Shown here in pieces: positions 28,901 to 44,165 of a stretch of DNA of 64,000 bases (positions within the stretch are counted from its first letter, which is position 1; the number at the start of each line of letters is the position of its first letter). The DNA comes from Silurus meridionalis (taxonomy: Eukaryota > Chordata > Actinopteri > Siluriformes > Siluridae). Under the pieces are notes generated by a model. It was not told where the DNA came from. It saw only the letters and a list, made by a program, of their open reading frames with translations, and made no database searches. The DNA is taken from assembly GCF_014805685.1 (NCBI RefSeq), contig NC_060885.1, forward strand, positions 16,058,632-16,122,631, read 5' to 3'. The translations under genes and the position numbers were made by a program.

Positions 28901-30720
28901 AGTAAATTGCTTCCCATCTGTCAGGACGGTGAGTTCACTGCATTAAAAATGTTTTGTCTGTTGTGCTTAGTGGCACTTAATGCAAGCGCCTGAGCGTTGT
29001 CCATATTATCAAGTTAACTACTGTACAGTTTGCCTCCCTGCTGGTTCTTGAGTGGCGAGTGCTGACGAGCTCTTTGTCGCCTGTTCCTCTCTAAAGAGGA
29101 GAGGCAACGGCTTCTGTTGAGTTGACTGGGTGCCAGACCTTCCAGTTTGGCCTGATCCCTCAAGCATGAGCCTCACACATTCAAGCTGTTTCAACAGCCT
29201 GTCAGCTAATGGGATTTGGGAGAGGTACATTAAGCCTGTATGAATCTGTGAGGGAGAGAGAGGCTAGATGCTCATATTGCTGTGCCATATTAAAAGGGCC
29301 GGCAAAGTGCTTTTCTGCTCAATGTCTTCCTGTTAAGTGTCAGGCCACATATGCTGGGGAAAAAAGTACCAATGGTGCTGATACATTCTGTTTATAGTGC
29401 ATTAAACCCATAGAAACCCCTATTTGTCCAGCAGAGAATCGTCTTTATCCCCTATGAGGCAATCTGTCTACAGGGAAAGATTCTGTTTGTGTGTTCCTCT
29501 TAACTTAAGGAGGCTACAAAAGAGGATGCTATGATATAGCTGAATGATATATTGAACATACTATTGCTCATCTTTCTCCATGCTTTAAAAGCCACAGTCT
29601 TTGAGTAGATATTACCTGAAACAGTTTACTTTTTTTGCATAGCAGTACAATTTTTAATAGAGTGCCAAAGATCAGTTTATGACTTGCTTCAGCACTTAAG
29701 GGCAAACTAATAAACAGTTTGATCCATTTGTGTTCAGAAAAGTCAGATTTGTGTTGTGTGAAGACCAATAATATTTATTAATAAACAGAAAGTGCCAAGA
29801 GGTGATTGGTGATAAGCCCTTCTGTCTAGTGTCATCAGTGGCTCTAATAAAAGGCAATTCTCTAGCTCGGTACAAAATGTGAAAAATACATCAGGTGAAC
29901 TCCATACAAAAGACAAAATTCAGCTCAAACTCTTTCCCTATACGACAAATGCAAAAACAAAAGGGCTGTGTGATAAATCTGAACAATGCCTTGAGCCCGC
30001 TGACTAATCCGTGTGAGTAATCACAGGAATAATTGATAAACCAGATAAGATTTAATGTCCCTGTCTGTCACTGAGGGATGGCCAACCTCTGGCACTTTGA
30101 CATGTGTATGGTGTGCGCAGGGATAAAGTGTGCATGTGACTGATGGATCTGTGTTTGGGCAGATGACAGTGGCGGTGCTAAAGCACGCTGTTTAATTAAC
30201 CCTACAGTGAACTGCTTGTCACAAATGCCCATTCCCTCCTGATTGAGACTCAGCGGTTCTTAGGGAATGGCAGGAATGAGGAGGAGGGAGGGGTTGCAAT
30301 GGTGATAATGTGAATCCACAACACAAGATTGCTTTTTTTATTCTATTTTATGGGTCAGTGATCTGCATTCATTATAGAGCTGGGTACACGTTCAGCTGTA
30401 AGAGTAATGCTCTTTTCCTCTAGACTCAGAAGAGTTGGTAGAAAGCATTAATCTGTGACGTCTTTATCTGGTTATAATTTAAGCCGTAAATAAAGAGGGC
30501 TACCCTGCAGGTCTATTTCTCCTTTCATTTAGCAAAAATTAGATGATCATCAGCACCCTTTTCCATTAGATCAGTTCAATAATAATCAGTTAAAACCTTG
30601 ATTATTTTTGCCACCGTGATCTATTCTTCCCCTGCCAGTTTGATGAAGTTTGCAATGTCTCAGCATAGGCAAGGCATTTGTGATTTGAGTACAGGACAGG
30701 AAAGAGGGAGATTAGCCTAG
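25980..30720. other. Gene-free region rich in enhancer-like sequence
   Basis: The region has no exon-like frames. Several sub-blocks are complex and dense in TAAT/ATTA homeobox-type cores: about 26040-26480, 27870-28190, 28400-28900, 28960-29500 and 30300-30700. The last holds 'aaattagatgatcatcagca' and 'caataataatcagttaaaa'. The composition resembles conserved non-coding elements near developmental genes; this is inference. Confidence 0.3.
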
Positions 30721-30789
30721 GGAAAGTTCAAACAGAAACTCTAAATCAGGGCTGAGTTTAACCCCATTCATCTAAAATATTGATGGCAT

Positions 30790-30790
<1 letters not shown>

Positions 30791-30840
<50 letters not shown>
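30791..30840 (+). repeat. (CA)n microsatellite
   Basis: A pure run of 50 bases. Confidence 0.97.
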
Positions 30841-30843
<3 letters not shown>

Positions 30844-31784
30844 TCCCACTCTGTTCCCTGATCTTTCATCGGGATAATGGATTCTCCAGACTGGAAGTCT
30901 ATCAGAGAGGCTGCTTCTTCAGTTTAATCAATAGGCAGCATATGACAGTGGGTCAACAGTCAACATTCTCTCCAGCATCCTCAGGCAGCCGGCTGATGGT
31001 TGGGCTGTAGGAAATTTGCTTAAAGCCCACACCAATTAACTTCAGGATGATGAATGCAAGGGGTGGGTGAGAGCATACTGCCTCTTTTATGTGTGTGAGC
31101 TTGTGTTTAAGCAAGTGAAGTACGTGCGAGGATAGTCTCAGCTGTTTTGGTAAAGCAGGGGGAGGAGAGCTAGGGGGTGTCTTCAAATAGATAAAACTGT
31201 CAAGCTCTGGTTCTAGGTCTGCCTACCCCTAATGATTATGTCAGTCTGGGTAAGTGCACCCACATTGGAGCTGTCAGAGGGTAATCAGTCAAAGCTGGGT
31301 TTGTAAAAGGAGACCCACGAGGCAAGGCACAACACTGAGGCCCATTTGCATAGGGAATTACCCTAATGTTTGGAAACGAGGAGGTGCAGGGGTCAGACTC
31401 TTTTGTTGAGGATGTCAGTGAGTCCTCCTGAAATGAAGTGAACAGCATGTGTGCATTCTCATCACACACTTCATAAAGCGAGAGAAAATCTAGTTAAAGG
31501 CAGAGCAGAACAATAGGCACGGCACGACATCACATTTTTACCATATGGGGAAAAACGTCTATTATGTATACATAAAATGGCCCCTAACTGAACAAATGTA
31601 ACTAGTATTGTTGAAATTTTGTAACAAAACAATCTTTAAAACAGTACAATTAGAGTAGGAAAAATGTGTAAGGTAGACTCTAACTTACACAAATAGAGTG
31701 TTTTAGGTGTCAATATATTAACAATTGCATTTTTTTCCCTTTTAGAAACAATATTTTTACCCAGTTAAAGATAAACTAGATAAC

Positions 31785-31877
<93 letters not shown>
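31785..31877 (+). repeat. (ATCT)n tetranucleotide microsatellite
   Basis: About 23 nearly perfect ATCT units, followed by a short imperfect tail. Confidence 0.97.
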
Positions 31878-32561
31878 GTTATCTATCTCTAATTGTTTGT
31901 TGTTGTTAGTTAGTTAATTTGTTAATTGTTTGTTTATTGACATTGAATAAATGTAGCTAAATACTGTTAAATACCAATAAATTGACTGCTTTTTACTGAC
32001 TGGTTTATGTTTTGGATAAAACAGGACTCCTGCTGAAGATGTTTAGGATACATTGCAAGGACACCTAGTCGCTACCTTTAAAGTGATGCTCTTTCAACAA
32101 AGAACATACAAAATGTATAGCTGGCTGCTCCAGTGAATGATTTTGCTTGCTTGCTTTATAGCTTCTAATCTGCAAGGCCAAATACTATGCAGGTGTACCA
32201 TAAATCATCTGTATATCCTCAAAGGTCAGCAAAAAATTATCTACATACATCTCTTTAATTTTACTCTTCTTAGCTTATATTTTATCCAGCATATCATAGG
32301 TTCTTTCAGTATAAACAATTTGTGCCCCCTCCCCAAGCATAGCAAAAAATGTGATGGGTGTGATGTCACATCCAAAAGAATATATAGACCAAGATAAAAC
32401 TATTGTTTTATAGGTAAATATAATAAATTACTATATTAACATTTGTTTGCTTTCCTTGTTAATTGAGTTTTCAGCATAAACAAGATACTTGGGTGTGAGG
32501 GTAATGGCTGAATTAAATACTAGTAATAACTAGGTAATTACGTTAATATGACCTATTAGTG

Positions 32562-32664
32562 ATAATGTGAATATAGTTTATCCATTAGGGATAATGTGAG
32601 TATAGTATCCTTTCACTGAATAATGTGAGTATAGTATCCCTTCACTGAATAATGTGAGTATAGT
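32562..32664 (+). repeat. 29-base minisatellite, four copies
   Basis: The core 'ataatgtgagtatagt' recurs at 32562, 32591, 32620 and 32649, exactly 29 bases apart. Copies 2 and 3 are nearly identical (atcc/ttcactga); the first is more diverged. It is not part of any repeat I recognise. Confidence 0.9.
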
Positions 32665-33290
32665 GACTGTAATATAGTTTATTTGTTAAAAACAGTGATA
32701 GCATAATTCATCTTATGCATATTACAATAACTTAATTCAGAAGTGGACACATAGTATATATATATATCTGTCTATCACATGATTAAGGCAGCGTGCATTT
32801 GTTTTTGACCATTTAAATGCAAAATATAAATAAATAAATATAAAAAGGTGAAATTAAAACCTTCAACGCAATACATGTTTATTCATGACATCCTTGCTTT
32901 ATTCAGATATAAAAAAAAAAACAAATTATACCAAAAAAAAAAAAGTAACAATAAACATTTGTTTTACTGATGCACCAAGTCTCAATCCAAGCACCAAAAT
33001 CCACCATGATGCACACATGTGGCAAATAAATCTTTCAATGTGAAAACATAGAAAAAAAGTTATTTAGGTGTTCTGATGATTTATGTAATATTTAATACAT
33101 AATAAATAATTACTTTAAAACATTTACAAGAATATTTATTTTCCATGCACTATGTTGAGTTTGGTTTCACTAATAGTAAACATACATATGCATAAAGCAT
33201 TCATATTTGTCCATACCCATGTTGTGTATTAAAAACTTGAAAAGTATTCATTTAAGGTACATTTAGAACTGAAAAAAACGTGGGATTAAG

Positions 33291-33300
33291 TGTGTGTATA

Positions 33301-33369
<69 letters not shown>
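33291..33369 (+). repeat. (GT)n microsatellite
   Basis: GT units with two tata interruptions at the left end. Confidence 0.97.
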
Positions 33370-33594
33370 ATCAAGAAAAGTCTTAAAGTTTACAATCAAA
33401 TCTAACCAAGTTGGCATGGATCAATATTAATTCAAGGCAATTTCCAACTAAAGGGTAATGACAACAATGGCCAGCATTTTTTTACTGGTTCACAGTAAAG
33501 AATTCACTGATTCCAAGGTGAACGACATGCATTGTGGATAAAACATGGTGGAATGAATTTATATTGTGCTATCGACTATCCCCTATATAATCAC

Positions 33595-33596
<2 letters not shown>

Positions 33597-33633
<37 letters not shown>
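33597..33633 (+). repeat. (CA)n microsatellite
   Basis: A pure CA run of about 36 bases, opposite in sense to the GT run 230 bases upstream. Confidence 0.97.
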
Positions 33634-33636
<3 letters not shown>

Positions 33637-34899
33637 TAACTTTTTTATTAGCCATCGGTGTCTACCTCAGACCCTTTAAATATACACACAGAACGATCAG
33701 AAAACCTAAAAACATACAAATTTAGTGAATGGGAGCAGAAAAGTATAAAGCAAAAGCATCATGTGACTATATACAAGATGAATATCGTCATAGAAAGCAA
33801 CAGCTGCCACACTTAAAACAGTCATAGACCAGATGCCACTCTGATACCACTACAGATCCTCACTACTGAGACTGACTCAGCTTGATAAATGATAGAATAT
33901 CATTTGAGCATGGAATTGAAGCAAATTTAAGAATCTGACATGTCAGTTTACAGTTTATGTCAAAAATGTTAGCCATTGTTTAAAGATTTTCAATCCTGCA
34001 AACATTAAGACCCTTTAGGAGACCCAAGGTCAAGAACATTTTCTGAAGACATTTCATATTATGCTTATCACTTTAAGTCATCTTTAATAATTTTTTTTTC
34101 CCAGAATGTTTTAAATGGACCAACAAGGTTTCATCATGCATCCAGATCTCAGTTTTTTTCTAGTAGGAATCCCACTGTGACAACAGCCTGTGAGATCTCA
34201 TTTAAGATCATTTACATCAAGTTATCTTTCATTCTCCTTTTAGACAAGGCTTATCCTACATTATAAATCAGCCCAACGTTAAGCACAATGCATAGGTCAG
34301 CAGTTCTCCTCTTTTAATCTTTCTCTTGCCTTCGAAAATCTGCCTTCAGCTCTCTTTTGTCTGCCCTCTGTAAGGATAAGTACACCCGCCTCTTAACAAG
34401 CTTTGCAGCGACGTTTGGTATATTCTTTCTCATAAAACGGGAAAATTCTTCTAATCAATCCCTTTTAGTATGTTATCTGTTACTACTGACACCTTAAGTC
34501 CCTATCGATTAGCCATTACTTTGCTGGATAATCTCGTGTCAGTGGGACATTATAAAAATTAAGCCATTCTCAGGGTGCACATTCTTTAGCAGCAGGGTCG
34601 ATTATTTCTATTTAGTTTTTTTATGTAAGAGGCTTGCTTGGCTAATAAGATTACTCCAATATGTCATGCACAGTCTGAGGCTATTTTTTTTTTTTTTTTT
34701 TAAGCCATAACATATAAAATCTCTAAAAATTAAATCCAGTGCACTTGTAATCATATTGTCTTTTCGTTATTATTTGCATTTTCATACTTATTGCATTTTT
34801 TAAAAAAAAAAGAAAAAATACATATTACTGTATAGTTAATGAGAATGTTAATTAAATCGATAATATACCAAGTCACTAAATGAAATTCAGTTACAGTTC

Positions 34900-35420
34900 A
34901 GTTAAACAATATGTGTAGCTTTGTTTGGGTGGGAATGAGTAGAAAGTATATCAGATGGGTGAACATCTCCGAATATCAGCTCCCATGGGTGTTGTATCGA
35001 AAAAAATGTGCTGGTCTGATCCCTGACTCCAGCAACTCTCATGTGTGCAAAAGTGCCTTGGGCTTTCTCTTTAGCCCTGAGCAAGCTTTCATTAATCGAT
35101 CTCATTCTGGAGACGGATGCTAATTCGCACACACTACGAGCTCAGTGGCTAGTTGTCACGGACCAAAAAACAAGGCTGTTTCTCTAAACAGACATCTGGC
35201 AAGTAGCGGCACAGAAAACCACATTGTTAGGAGAGGGAGAGTGAGGCAAGACAAATAAAATTACTGCTTGGGTTGTGAGATCGGTGGGAGCCTTCCCTGC
35301 CTAATCTCACCGATGGGAGAGCACACGGCTGTTGTAATCCAATTACAGGAGCATAAGCAATTTGTTAGACACTTCACATAATGTAACAATTTCCCAATAA
35401 ACTCCAACTTGTAATAGCAT
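34900..35420. other. Complex non-coding block, candidate regulatory element
   Basis: The sequence has mixed composition with homeobox-type cores (aagctttcattaatcgatct; gacggatgctaattcgc). Frames of 70-76 codons are open on both strands over 34902-35132, which argues against a single real coding frame. Confidence 0.3.
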
Positions 35421-35615
35421 TGCTGAGCAAGTGTATAAATTCTAGGAGAAAAAAGGGCGGTTTAGAGAGTGCAGCTGAGGCCACGGATAGACCAGCAGCA
35501 TCAGCACAATAATCCACACTCCACACACTGGCTGCTAGCTCTGTTTATATGGCACAACTGTCCTGCATTGCAAAATTGAAACAGGCAGCTGAAAGAAGCT
35601 AAATGTATTGGCAAG

Positions 35616-35628
35616 ATATATATATATA

Positions 35629-35686
<58 letters not shown>

Positions 35687-35711
35687 TCTATATATATATA
35701 TATATATATAA
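35616..35711 (+). repeat. (AT)n microsatellite with CT/CA breaks
   Basis: AT units interrupted by atct twice and once by acat. Confidence 0.97.
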
Positions 35712-36079
35712 GCTTTGATATCAGATTGTTATACATTTTTCTCAGTAAGACATATTCAGCCATCTTAGATCACTAAATTATGCAAGTCCACATTCCAGCA
35801 CATTTGACGAGATACAAGGCTTCCAAATAGTCAGGAAATGATCTCCAATAAAGTCAATTTCATCGCTGCCATACATCTCAGCACAGGTATATTTTACACA
35901 ATTTCATTCACATAACATTAACATTGAAGATATACTATAGTAATAATACTATACAGAACCTACTCATAATTATGTGACTATATATTCATCTATCACACCA
36001 TAAAAAGTATAATAACTGCCATTATAACAATAATCATTAAATGCACATCAGAGAAATGAGATCATATGTGAATGCCTGA

Positions 36080-37323
36080 CACAAGTGTGTATTCAGACCA
36101 ACAAGAGCAGTTGAACCCCATCTATCTCTTATTCTCACTCGTTTCTCAATGGCTGAGGCTGCAGTGCTGTGGGTGACATATGCACTGGCTGCTGCTCAAA
36201 GCTGTTTGGCAGTGAGTGAAAGGAACAGAGGGCTGAGGAGAGAGCCCATTCCCCTGTGAGTGAAGGCAAGCAGTCAAGGTCGGAGGAGATCAGGATGGGG
36301 TTAATGAAATGCTAGCAGCAGGGGCGGGAAGGGGAAACTCCAGTGGTAATTTACAAGCCTCTCCCCTGTAGGGCTGAAGGTTACACAGAGCCTATAGGGA
36401 AAAGTAGGAAAACGGAACGAGGGGATGGAGCTGCTCCATACTACAAGGCTTCAAGAAAAATTTATAACGAAAGAATTTTATAATATCCGGCGCGTTTGCC
36501 CACACCTGAGGTTATTTTACTGAGACTAATAAGAAAGTTATAGCTGCACTTTAATTAAGTTAACAAACAATAGTGCTTAAAAAGCATTCTAATAAGACAG
36601 CTTACATCCTCTCTCAGTAATTTACATTGAATGATGCTATATTTGGCTTCGTGTGAAATTGCAAAACATCTTTGGAGACCACATATAAGATATATCAAGG
36701 CCTTACTCTCATATTTTCAGATTAAGTTGTGTCGCTAATAAAAGCCTGGACATTAGTGATCGCGGTAATAAGACTGCTTTAAATTACAGCCCTAATTCCA
36801 GACGATGTACCCCACCATTAACATGCTGCTGACCCAGCTAAATATTCCTTCTTGATGGGACTCCTGGCTCTGTCATAAAAATATCTGAGGTGTAATCTTC
36901 AGCTGATTTACCTGCCATTTTCTCACCATCACCTAATAAAAAGGGCAAGAGCAGCACGGCATTGTGGGACTAGTTTGATTAGGGATGCATAATTGTACCC
37001 CGCTTTGGTCGTTTTCATGCCTTATAACCCTTATAATATGTAATGAGAGGGGCTCATGAGACAAGCATAGTGCGGCGTAAGCATAGTAAAGCTGGGAGCG
37101 GTGCAGGGCTGGAGGTTTTATCTGCCTCGGGAGGCAAAGCCGTTATGATGTACATCACTGGCTGAACTGGAACCAGGGCTACTTATACACATCCCACATG
37201 ACACATTGTGAGGTATTGACCACTTGTTCTTTTTGGTTAGAAGCACTGCTAAACAGCAGGTAAAAGCCGACTAGACGTCCAGGCAAACTGATGCGACCTG
37301 ATAAACAGAGAGAGAGAGAGAGG

Positions 37324-37375
<52 letters not shown>

Positions 37376-38080
37376 GAGAATGAGATTGGATGAAGTTGTT
37401 AAGCAACGCAGAATTTAGAAAGTTAACATAAACAGGTTCTCTGTTTTTTCACATTCGATTTAATTTTTTTTTTATTTACTACTTGAATCAGTGATTGCTA
37501 GTGTTCTGGTTTCAGGGAAAGTTCAAGGCATTATTCACAAAGCAAAACTGTGACACTGACATTAAAATCCAAATAGATGTGTACGCCCGTCTCTTCCCCA
37601 ACTCTCTGAGGTGGAGGTAATGAGATGCTATATCACCATGATGGAGGGAGGGGAAATCTGATTAAGATGTGTTTGCATCCAACGTTTCAACTCACTGCGA
37701 AACTCATAAAACGCATTTGCTGTCTCCCCCATAACTAATGGCTGGTTTTCGCAGCTTTGACAGCGAGCCGCGTGTGTTATTTTGTCCGGGTATTATAATA
37801 ATAATGAGAGCAAATTAGAACAATCAATTTCCATGGGTGGTTCTTGATTGGGGATGATGGGCAATATGGCACTGGGTAATCCATCTTCCTGCCCCTGTCT
37901 CATTAATGGGCGCGACGCCACGACAACAGCCAATGGCAGCACGGCACAGAGGAACACATGGGGGCCCATTCGGCGAGCCTCTGTTCAATTAGCAGCAGTG
38001 GCGATAAACAGAGTGATGGATGCACGCTCACACATGCTGCAGCTTGCATATAGAGCTTTCATTTAAAGCTTCTCTGTATG
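36080..38080. other. Gene-free region rich in enhancer-like sequence
   Basis: Blocks at about 36590-37170 and 37560-38080 are complex and keep CpGs (cattagtgatcgcggtaata; gggcgcgacgccacgacaac). They are rich in TAAT cores and are not open in a convincing coding frame. A (GA)n tract splits them. The enhancer role is inferred. Confidence 0.3.
37307..37382 (+). repeat. (GA)n microsatellite
   Basis: GA units with short gaa interruptions. Confidence 0.96.
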
Positions 38081-38233
38081 TTCACTGCATGACTGAAGGC
38101 ACTCGTGATGTTGGATTTCTGGAATGTACAGTACATAGTAGTTTCATAGAACAATTGGTCAAATAGTTACCTTTTAATGTAATATTTAACATTTCCAGGT
38201 TATTCACAGCAACGTTAAAGAAATATAAGTAAG

Positions 38234-38253
38234 TCCACAAGAGGGCATCAGTG
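38234..38253 (+). promoter_or_regulatory. CTCF-like motif
   Basis: TCCACAAGAGGGCATCAGTG is close to the CTCF core CCACNAGRGGGCRC. It points right, towards the transporter gene. Confidence 0.4.
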
Positions 38254-38819
38254 CTTTGACAGATGTCAAGAACGTCAGCTCTTCCCCAGATGCCTGATTG
38301 GCACAGGAAACTTTTTTCAGGAAACATACACTGCAAATAGCATACATTACACTGTAAATATTATATATCCTTTTAATCAAAATAAATGCAATCTAATTGC
38401 AGTTAACTGTGCTTATGCATTCCAACATAAAACTATTTTTTACACACAGAAAAATAGATTTCTTCACAATATATCTCTTTCTCATGAGAACTTAAACTTC
38501 TATTTCAGAGGGACTTAGTAAGTCAAAGGACATCATTGCTTTGTGGAACATGGCCTACTGTCAGGTGTGTGAGTGTCAGTCCCTGATTACATTCATCAGA
38601 AAATCAGCCATAGAGAGAGAGGATATTAAGTTTCAGCAGCTGCCATCAATCTAAGTCACTCTTAACGTGATCAGGTACACAATGGCCTTGTATTCCACAC
38701 TGAAGGAGTGCTCACTCTCTCTGGCAGTAATCAAGTACAGTTCAACATACACTCATACAATATGTACTGCCATGGCATGTGTACTGTCATGTGATATAAG
38801 AAAATGGTAGGGGCTATAT

Positions 38820-38888
38820 GAAAAAAAAAAAATAATAATAATAATAATTATATATATATAAAGAGAGAGAGAGAGAGAGAGAGAGAGC
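38820..38888 (+). repeat. Compound (A)n(AAT)n(AT)n(GA)n microsatellite
   Basis: Four simple-sequence types in direct succession within 70 bases. Confidence 0.95.
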
Positions 38889-39993
<1,105 letters not shown>

Positions 39994-40741
39994 CCTTAAA
40001 AGCTCTAATTATCTGTTATACATAATTCCCTGATAATTATAATCATATAATGCAAGTATTTATAATAATAGATTGTTATTTCCTTTAATAATGGCCTGTT
40101 AATAATTATAAAACTATTGTAAGTTCAATAATTTTAATTAACTTTCTTAAATAAGTCTAAAATGGTGTATTCACTTTATTTGGAAGTTTCAATGCTAACA
40201 TTTTTAATTTATATATATTAAATATATGATGTATATTGATTTAGAAAGGATTTTAAATTTGCTGAATTGCTTTAGAGTTAAGCACGTTAAAATTATAATG
40301 AATACGGACAATTGAATGAACAGTGTTACAACATGATTAAAGTTATTCCAAAGCACATTATTAGTTTTATATAAAAAAAAAAAATTATGGCCAATTTTAA
40401 AGATGATGAAAATGCTTAAAAGTAATCATTAATAACTTACAAGCAATTAGAATGATTTATGAATCTGGGATTTATAGAAAATGTTACTATATATTATCAT
40501 TATGTTACAGGTATACACATTTAGTGAAGTATCTGCAATTAAGCTGGACTCTAACAAAAAAATACAAAGGGAATGAAACTTGGGGATAATAATATAACAA
40601 TAATAAAATAAACTGCTATGACCACACATTAATCACCACACATTAATCTTTTCTTTCATTTCTGAAATTATATATTTGCGCACTTTAATGACTTACCAAC
40701 TATGACATGTGGTTGCTTAGGCCTGTACATTTTATTTAAGG

Positions 40742-40745
<4 letters not shown>

Positions 40746-40817
<72 letters not shown>
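40746..40817 (+). repeat. (AT)n microsatellite
   Basis: A pure AT run of about 72 bases. Confidence 0.97.
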
Positions 40818-40821
<4 letters not shown>

Positions 40822-41183
40822 ATATTTCTAGACTTTAAGTGGATAAAACCAAAATGTTGTCATTACACAGACATTTGTCAACACTGTTAGCATTATGTCA
40901 TACAGTACATAAAACAGAGATTTTTTATTGTGTCTGCTTTAATTTAAGCTACTGAATAGCAAGAATTTGTTTAATTATTTTTCAACAAAATGATATCTTG
41001 CACATTTTCTAATAAAACCATTAAAAAGGGCAGTTTCACTGCTTTAGTTTTCCTAAACCCTTATCATACATTTTTCTGCACATTTTGGCCAGTTCCCACT
41101 CACTAGCTAACTCTCCATGTATGATAAAGATTAGTATGTGTGCCCTCCAAAAATCGAAGCTTACCACCCAGTCTTTTCAAATC

Positions 41184-41350
41184 AATGGTGTACAGTAACA
41201 ATGTAAATGTACTTCGTTACATAGTTAAGTAGCATTTTCTTGTATCTGTACTTTACTGAACTATTTGGGGACACTTTTATTTTAACTTTACTCCATTTTA
41301 AAGTCAAATATATATCTTTTTACTTTAACTAAATTTTCAACTACAGTTGT
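41184..41350 (+). mobile_element. Diverged 'tactttactngagtatt' teleost repeat
   Basis: Landmarks 'atgtacttcgttacatagtt', 'tgtatctgtactttactg', 'acttttattttaactttact' and 'ctttttactttaactaa' follow a repeat widely found near fish genes. A second piece at 41785-41820 (cacttttactttaattgcag, taatattttagc) looks like its distal end, so the original insertion may have spanned about 640 bases. The family is not named. Confidence 0.5.
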
Positions 41351-41825
41351 TAATTTTTGGATACAAACTTAACTGGTCGAGCACACAGTAATCCACTAAT
41401 CAGGTTAGAGCATGCGCTCTGTTTTGAACTTGTTTTGATTGCCGTTTGGTGGTATCTACAAATATACAGTTCACTGTCACTTCAACAGTAAGCAGAACAT
41501 CTTAAGAGTAAAAAAAATGATGGAAGTAACTCCTGCCTCTAAACTTGCCACAACACCTGTGACCTTATTTGTAAGAATTTCTATGGAAGTAGTTGAAAAA
41601 GTTTTGGGCTATTGATAATTGTAATAGATATCAATCAGTTTTTGGCTAATAAATATAGTTCTATTAACAGATTGGTGTGTTAAGAGTAACATTAAAGTCT
41701 TTTCACATCAAATGAGTTGATTAATCAAAGAGTCTTGTGATTAAATTGATACATTTGAAGTTTAATACTTTATTATTTTAGGGAGCACTTTTACTTTAAT
41801 TGCAGTAATATTTTAGCTAGTATAT

Positions 41826-43989
41826 ATTATATATAGTTTATACCTAGTACATATATAATATTTTGTCAAGTATGCTCTCTTTAAGTCCTGACCACAGATG
41901 GGAATTTTGTGCGTATTTAAAGTAAGAGTGCTGAGGTCAGTGCTTCACTAAATGAATTGAAGTACTTTCTCAGTTTACAGCAGTAACTCAATAATTCAAT
42001 TCAGCAATTAATGTGCTTCTACAGTAAATTTTTACATCGATGTTGTAATTAAACCTGCCTATGCTCATTCAGTGGTGCAAGGATTTTAGACTAGGTCCTT
42101 AGATGCCTAATAGAGTATTTGACTATTTCCTGATCAGGACTTTAATTTATATGTCAATTAGATGAGCTACTTATCACACCCTCATTCCCATCATCTGTCC
42201 AAACTGTTTCACAATAGAATCCAGCTTTCCTCATAAGATAACTTTGTGACTGGTTATAAGGTTTTAGATCTTAATAAATACCAACCTGATAAATACTTTT
42301 TTTTGGCGAATGGGCAGATGTACCCACACCGGTTACAATTACATATTTTTGAATGAGCAAAAATCTTTAAACCAGTCTACCACAATATTAGCAAAACAAT
42401 GACAAAAAAATCACAACTTTTTAAACATGTGAAAGCATGCCAAAGCCTCATTTAATACTAGAAATCTCTGGACTGTAACGCATAATTTATTATATATTTA
42501 TAGGGTTAATAATTACTTGCCAAATGTCAAAAGTGTTGTAAAATGTTCATAATTCATGGTCATAAAGGGTAAGTGGGTAAGTAAATCAGCTCGAAATGAC
42601 ACTTTTTTAACAGGATGTTAGAATTCTACATTCAAAATGCAAATGTTCAAATGTTTAAAAAATATATACATTTTGTGAAAGAGACATTGGTACTTTACAC
42701 TCTGTAGTTGATACAATTTCCTTTTTAATTTTGTGTAAGAAAGTTTATTTCCAAAACTCAATTCTACAACAACTACTAGTATCATACAGTGAGTTTAGTG
42801 TGTACGTGTGATCTTTTGATCAATTCTGATCAATTGTTCATGAGGGAGGCATTACTTTTCATTCCTACTTACACATCAGCTTCACTTCATTGATAAGTCT
42901 AAACATTCAACAATTCATTTCAAATAAAATTAACTAAAAGTAGGGTGTGCACTACTAAACTAAAGGGAGCAAATTAAAATCTGGCTATTGTGTAGTATTT
43001 TTACCAGAATTTCAAGACAGAGAGATATAATATAGTGTAGCATAGTTCAATAGTTACATACAGTTTGAAACAGGCATATTCATACATGTAGGTGATAGTA
43101 AAAGAAAAAAGTTAAATTTAAGAAATAATTCTATATTTGCAGCTGTGTTACTCCACATGATACTGTTGCCAGGAAATTAATGTTAACTGAAATGTGCATA
43201 AGAATAAGGATCCTACCGTATGGGCTGTCCAAACTTTTAAATCTGTAGCTACAACTGGCTCATTGTTACAGTAAGATCACACTAACTACGGCTACATATC
43301 TATAGATATTATAGCTATAGATAACTTTGGGGAATCATATTAAACTAGATGAGATGTATAGAATTTTGTTATAATGATTGAGTTGAGGCACATCGATGTT
43401 GCTGGATGTCTCTCTTTGTAAGTACAAACAGTATAAAAATATTATTATTATTACTATAAAAATATTTCATATGAAAGTTTCAATAAAAAAAGACATGCCA
43501 CATTATACCACATGTGACATTTTGTCACAAGGTAAATAATGATATTTGAAACAAATTGTAACAGTGCTCTGGCTATGAATTTGTAGAAGACAACAAGCCT
43601 TTAGTGTTCTGAGCATTTCTGAGGCCTAAGAAGAATCATGTGAAATCGACATCAAATGCACCTCTACAGTTGGTAATGATGCTGGTAATGAGTAACTAAG
43701 GCCCTAAGCCCATTTCATATGGCAGATATTTCTTTTACAAGAGAACATGGTGATAAATATATCTTTCACAAATTTTACTATATCTGCACTTTACATTTAT
43801 TAACCTTTACACTGATCAAATCTAAATAATGATTTAAACAATACGATTCTGTTTTTTATTAAGATCCACAACATTTAACATCCATAAATTATTTCATTTA
43901 AAATGTCATATAAAAAAAAAAGAATACATCTGTACTTTATTTCGAACTGTGTACTTGCTTTAATGTATGTTAAATCGAAACATATTTTT
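41826..43989. other. Intergenic, AT-rich; no gene seen
   Basis: No exon-like frames, long tandem repeats or recognised mobile elements were found before the tRNA-like repeat at 43990. Confidence 0.5.
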
Positions 43990-44165
43990 ATTACTTAGTC
44001 TCTCGATTAGTGGTTAGCATGTTTGCTTTATATTGGGGGTTCAAATCTTGCCTTTGCTCAGTGTATTCTGAGTTAGCATGCTCTCTCTGTGCATTGGGGG
44101 CCTCCTCTGGATAATCTGGTTTCCTGCCTGGTCTAAAGAAATGCCTAGTATTTTTAGACACATCA
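43990..44165 (+). mobile_element. tRNA-like short interspersed repeat, diverged copy
   Basis: The stretch holds 'tagtggttagcatg', like an RNA polymerase III A box, then 'gggggttcaaatcttgcc', like a B box, then 'gcatgctctctctgtgcatt' and 'tctggtttcctgcctggtc'. I recognise this order from a repeat present in thousands of copies in teleost genomes. The copy is diverged, carries indels, and lies about 390 bases before the transporter start codon. I do not assign a named family. Confidence 0.65.

Larger units (their letters stand above)
31878..34900. other. Intergenic, AT-rich; no gene seen
   Basis: Apart from the repeats listed separately, there are only short AT-rich frames. Poly-T at 34687-34702. 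Confidence 0.5.

Noticed and set aside
43990..44060. Possible tRNA gene (A and B box-like motifs)
   Set aside because: The spacing and flanks match a diverged short interspersed repeat; no cloverleaf can be drawn.
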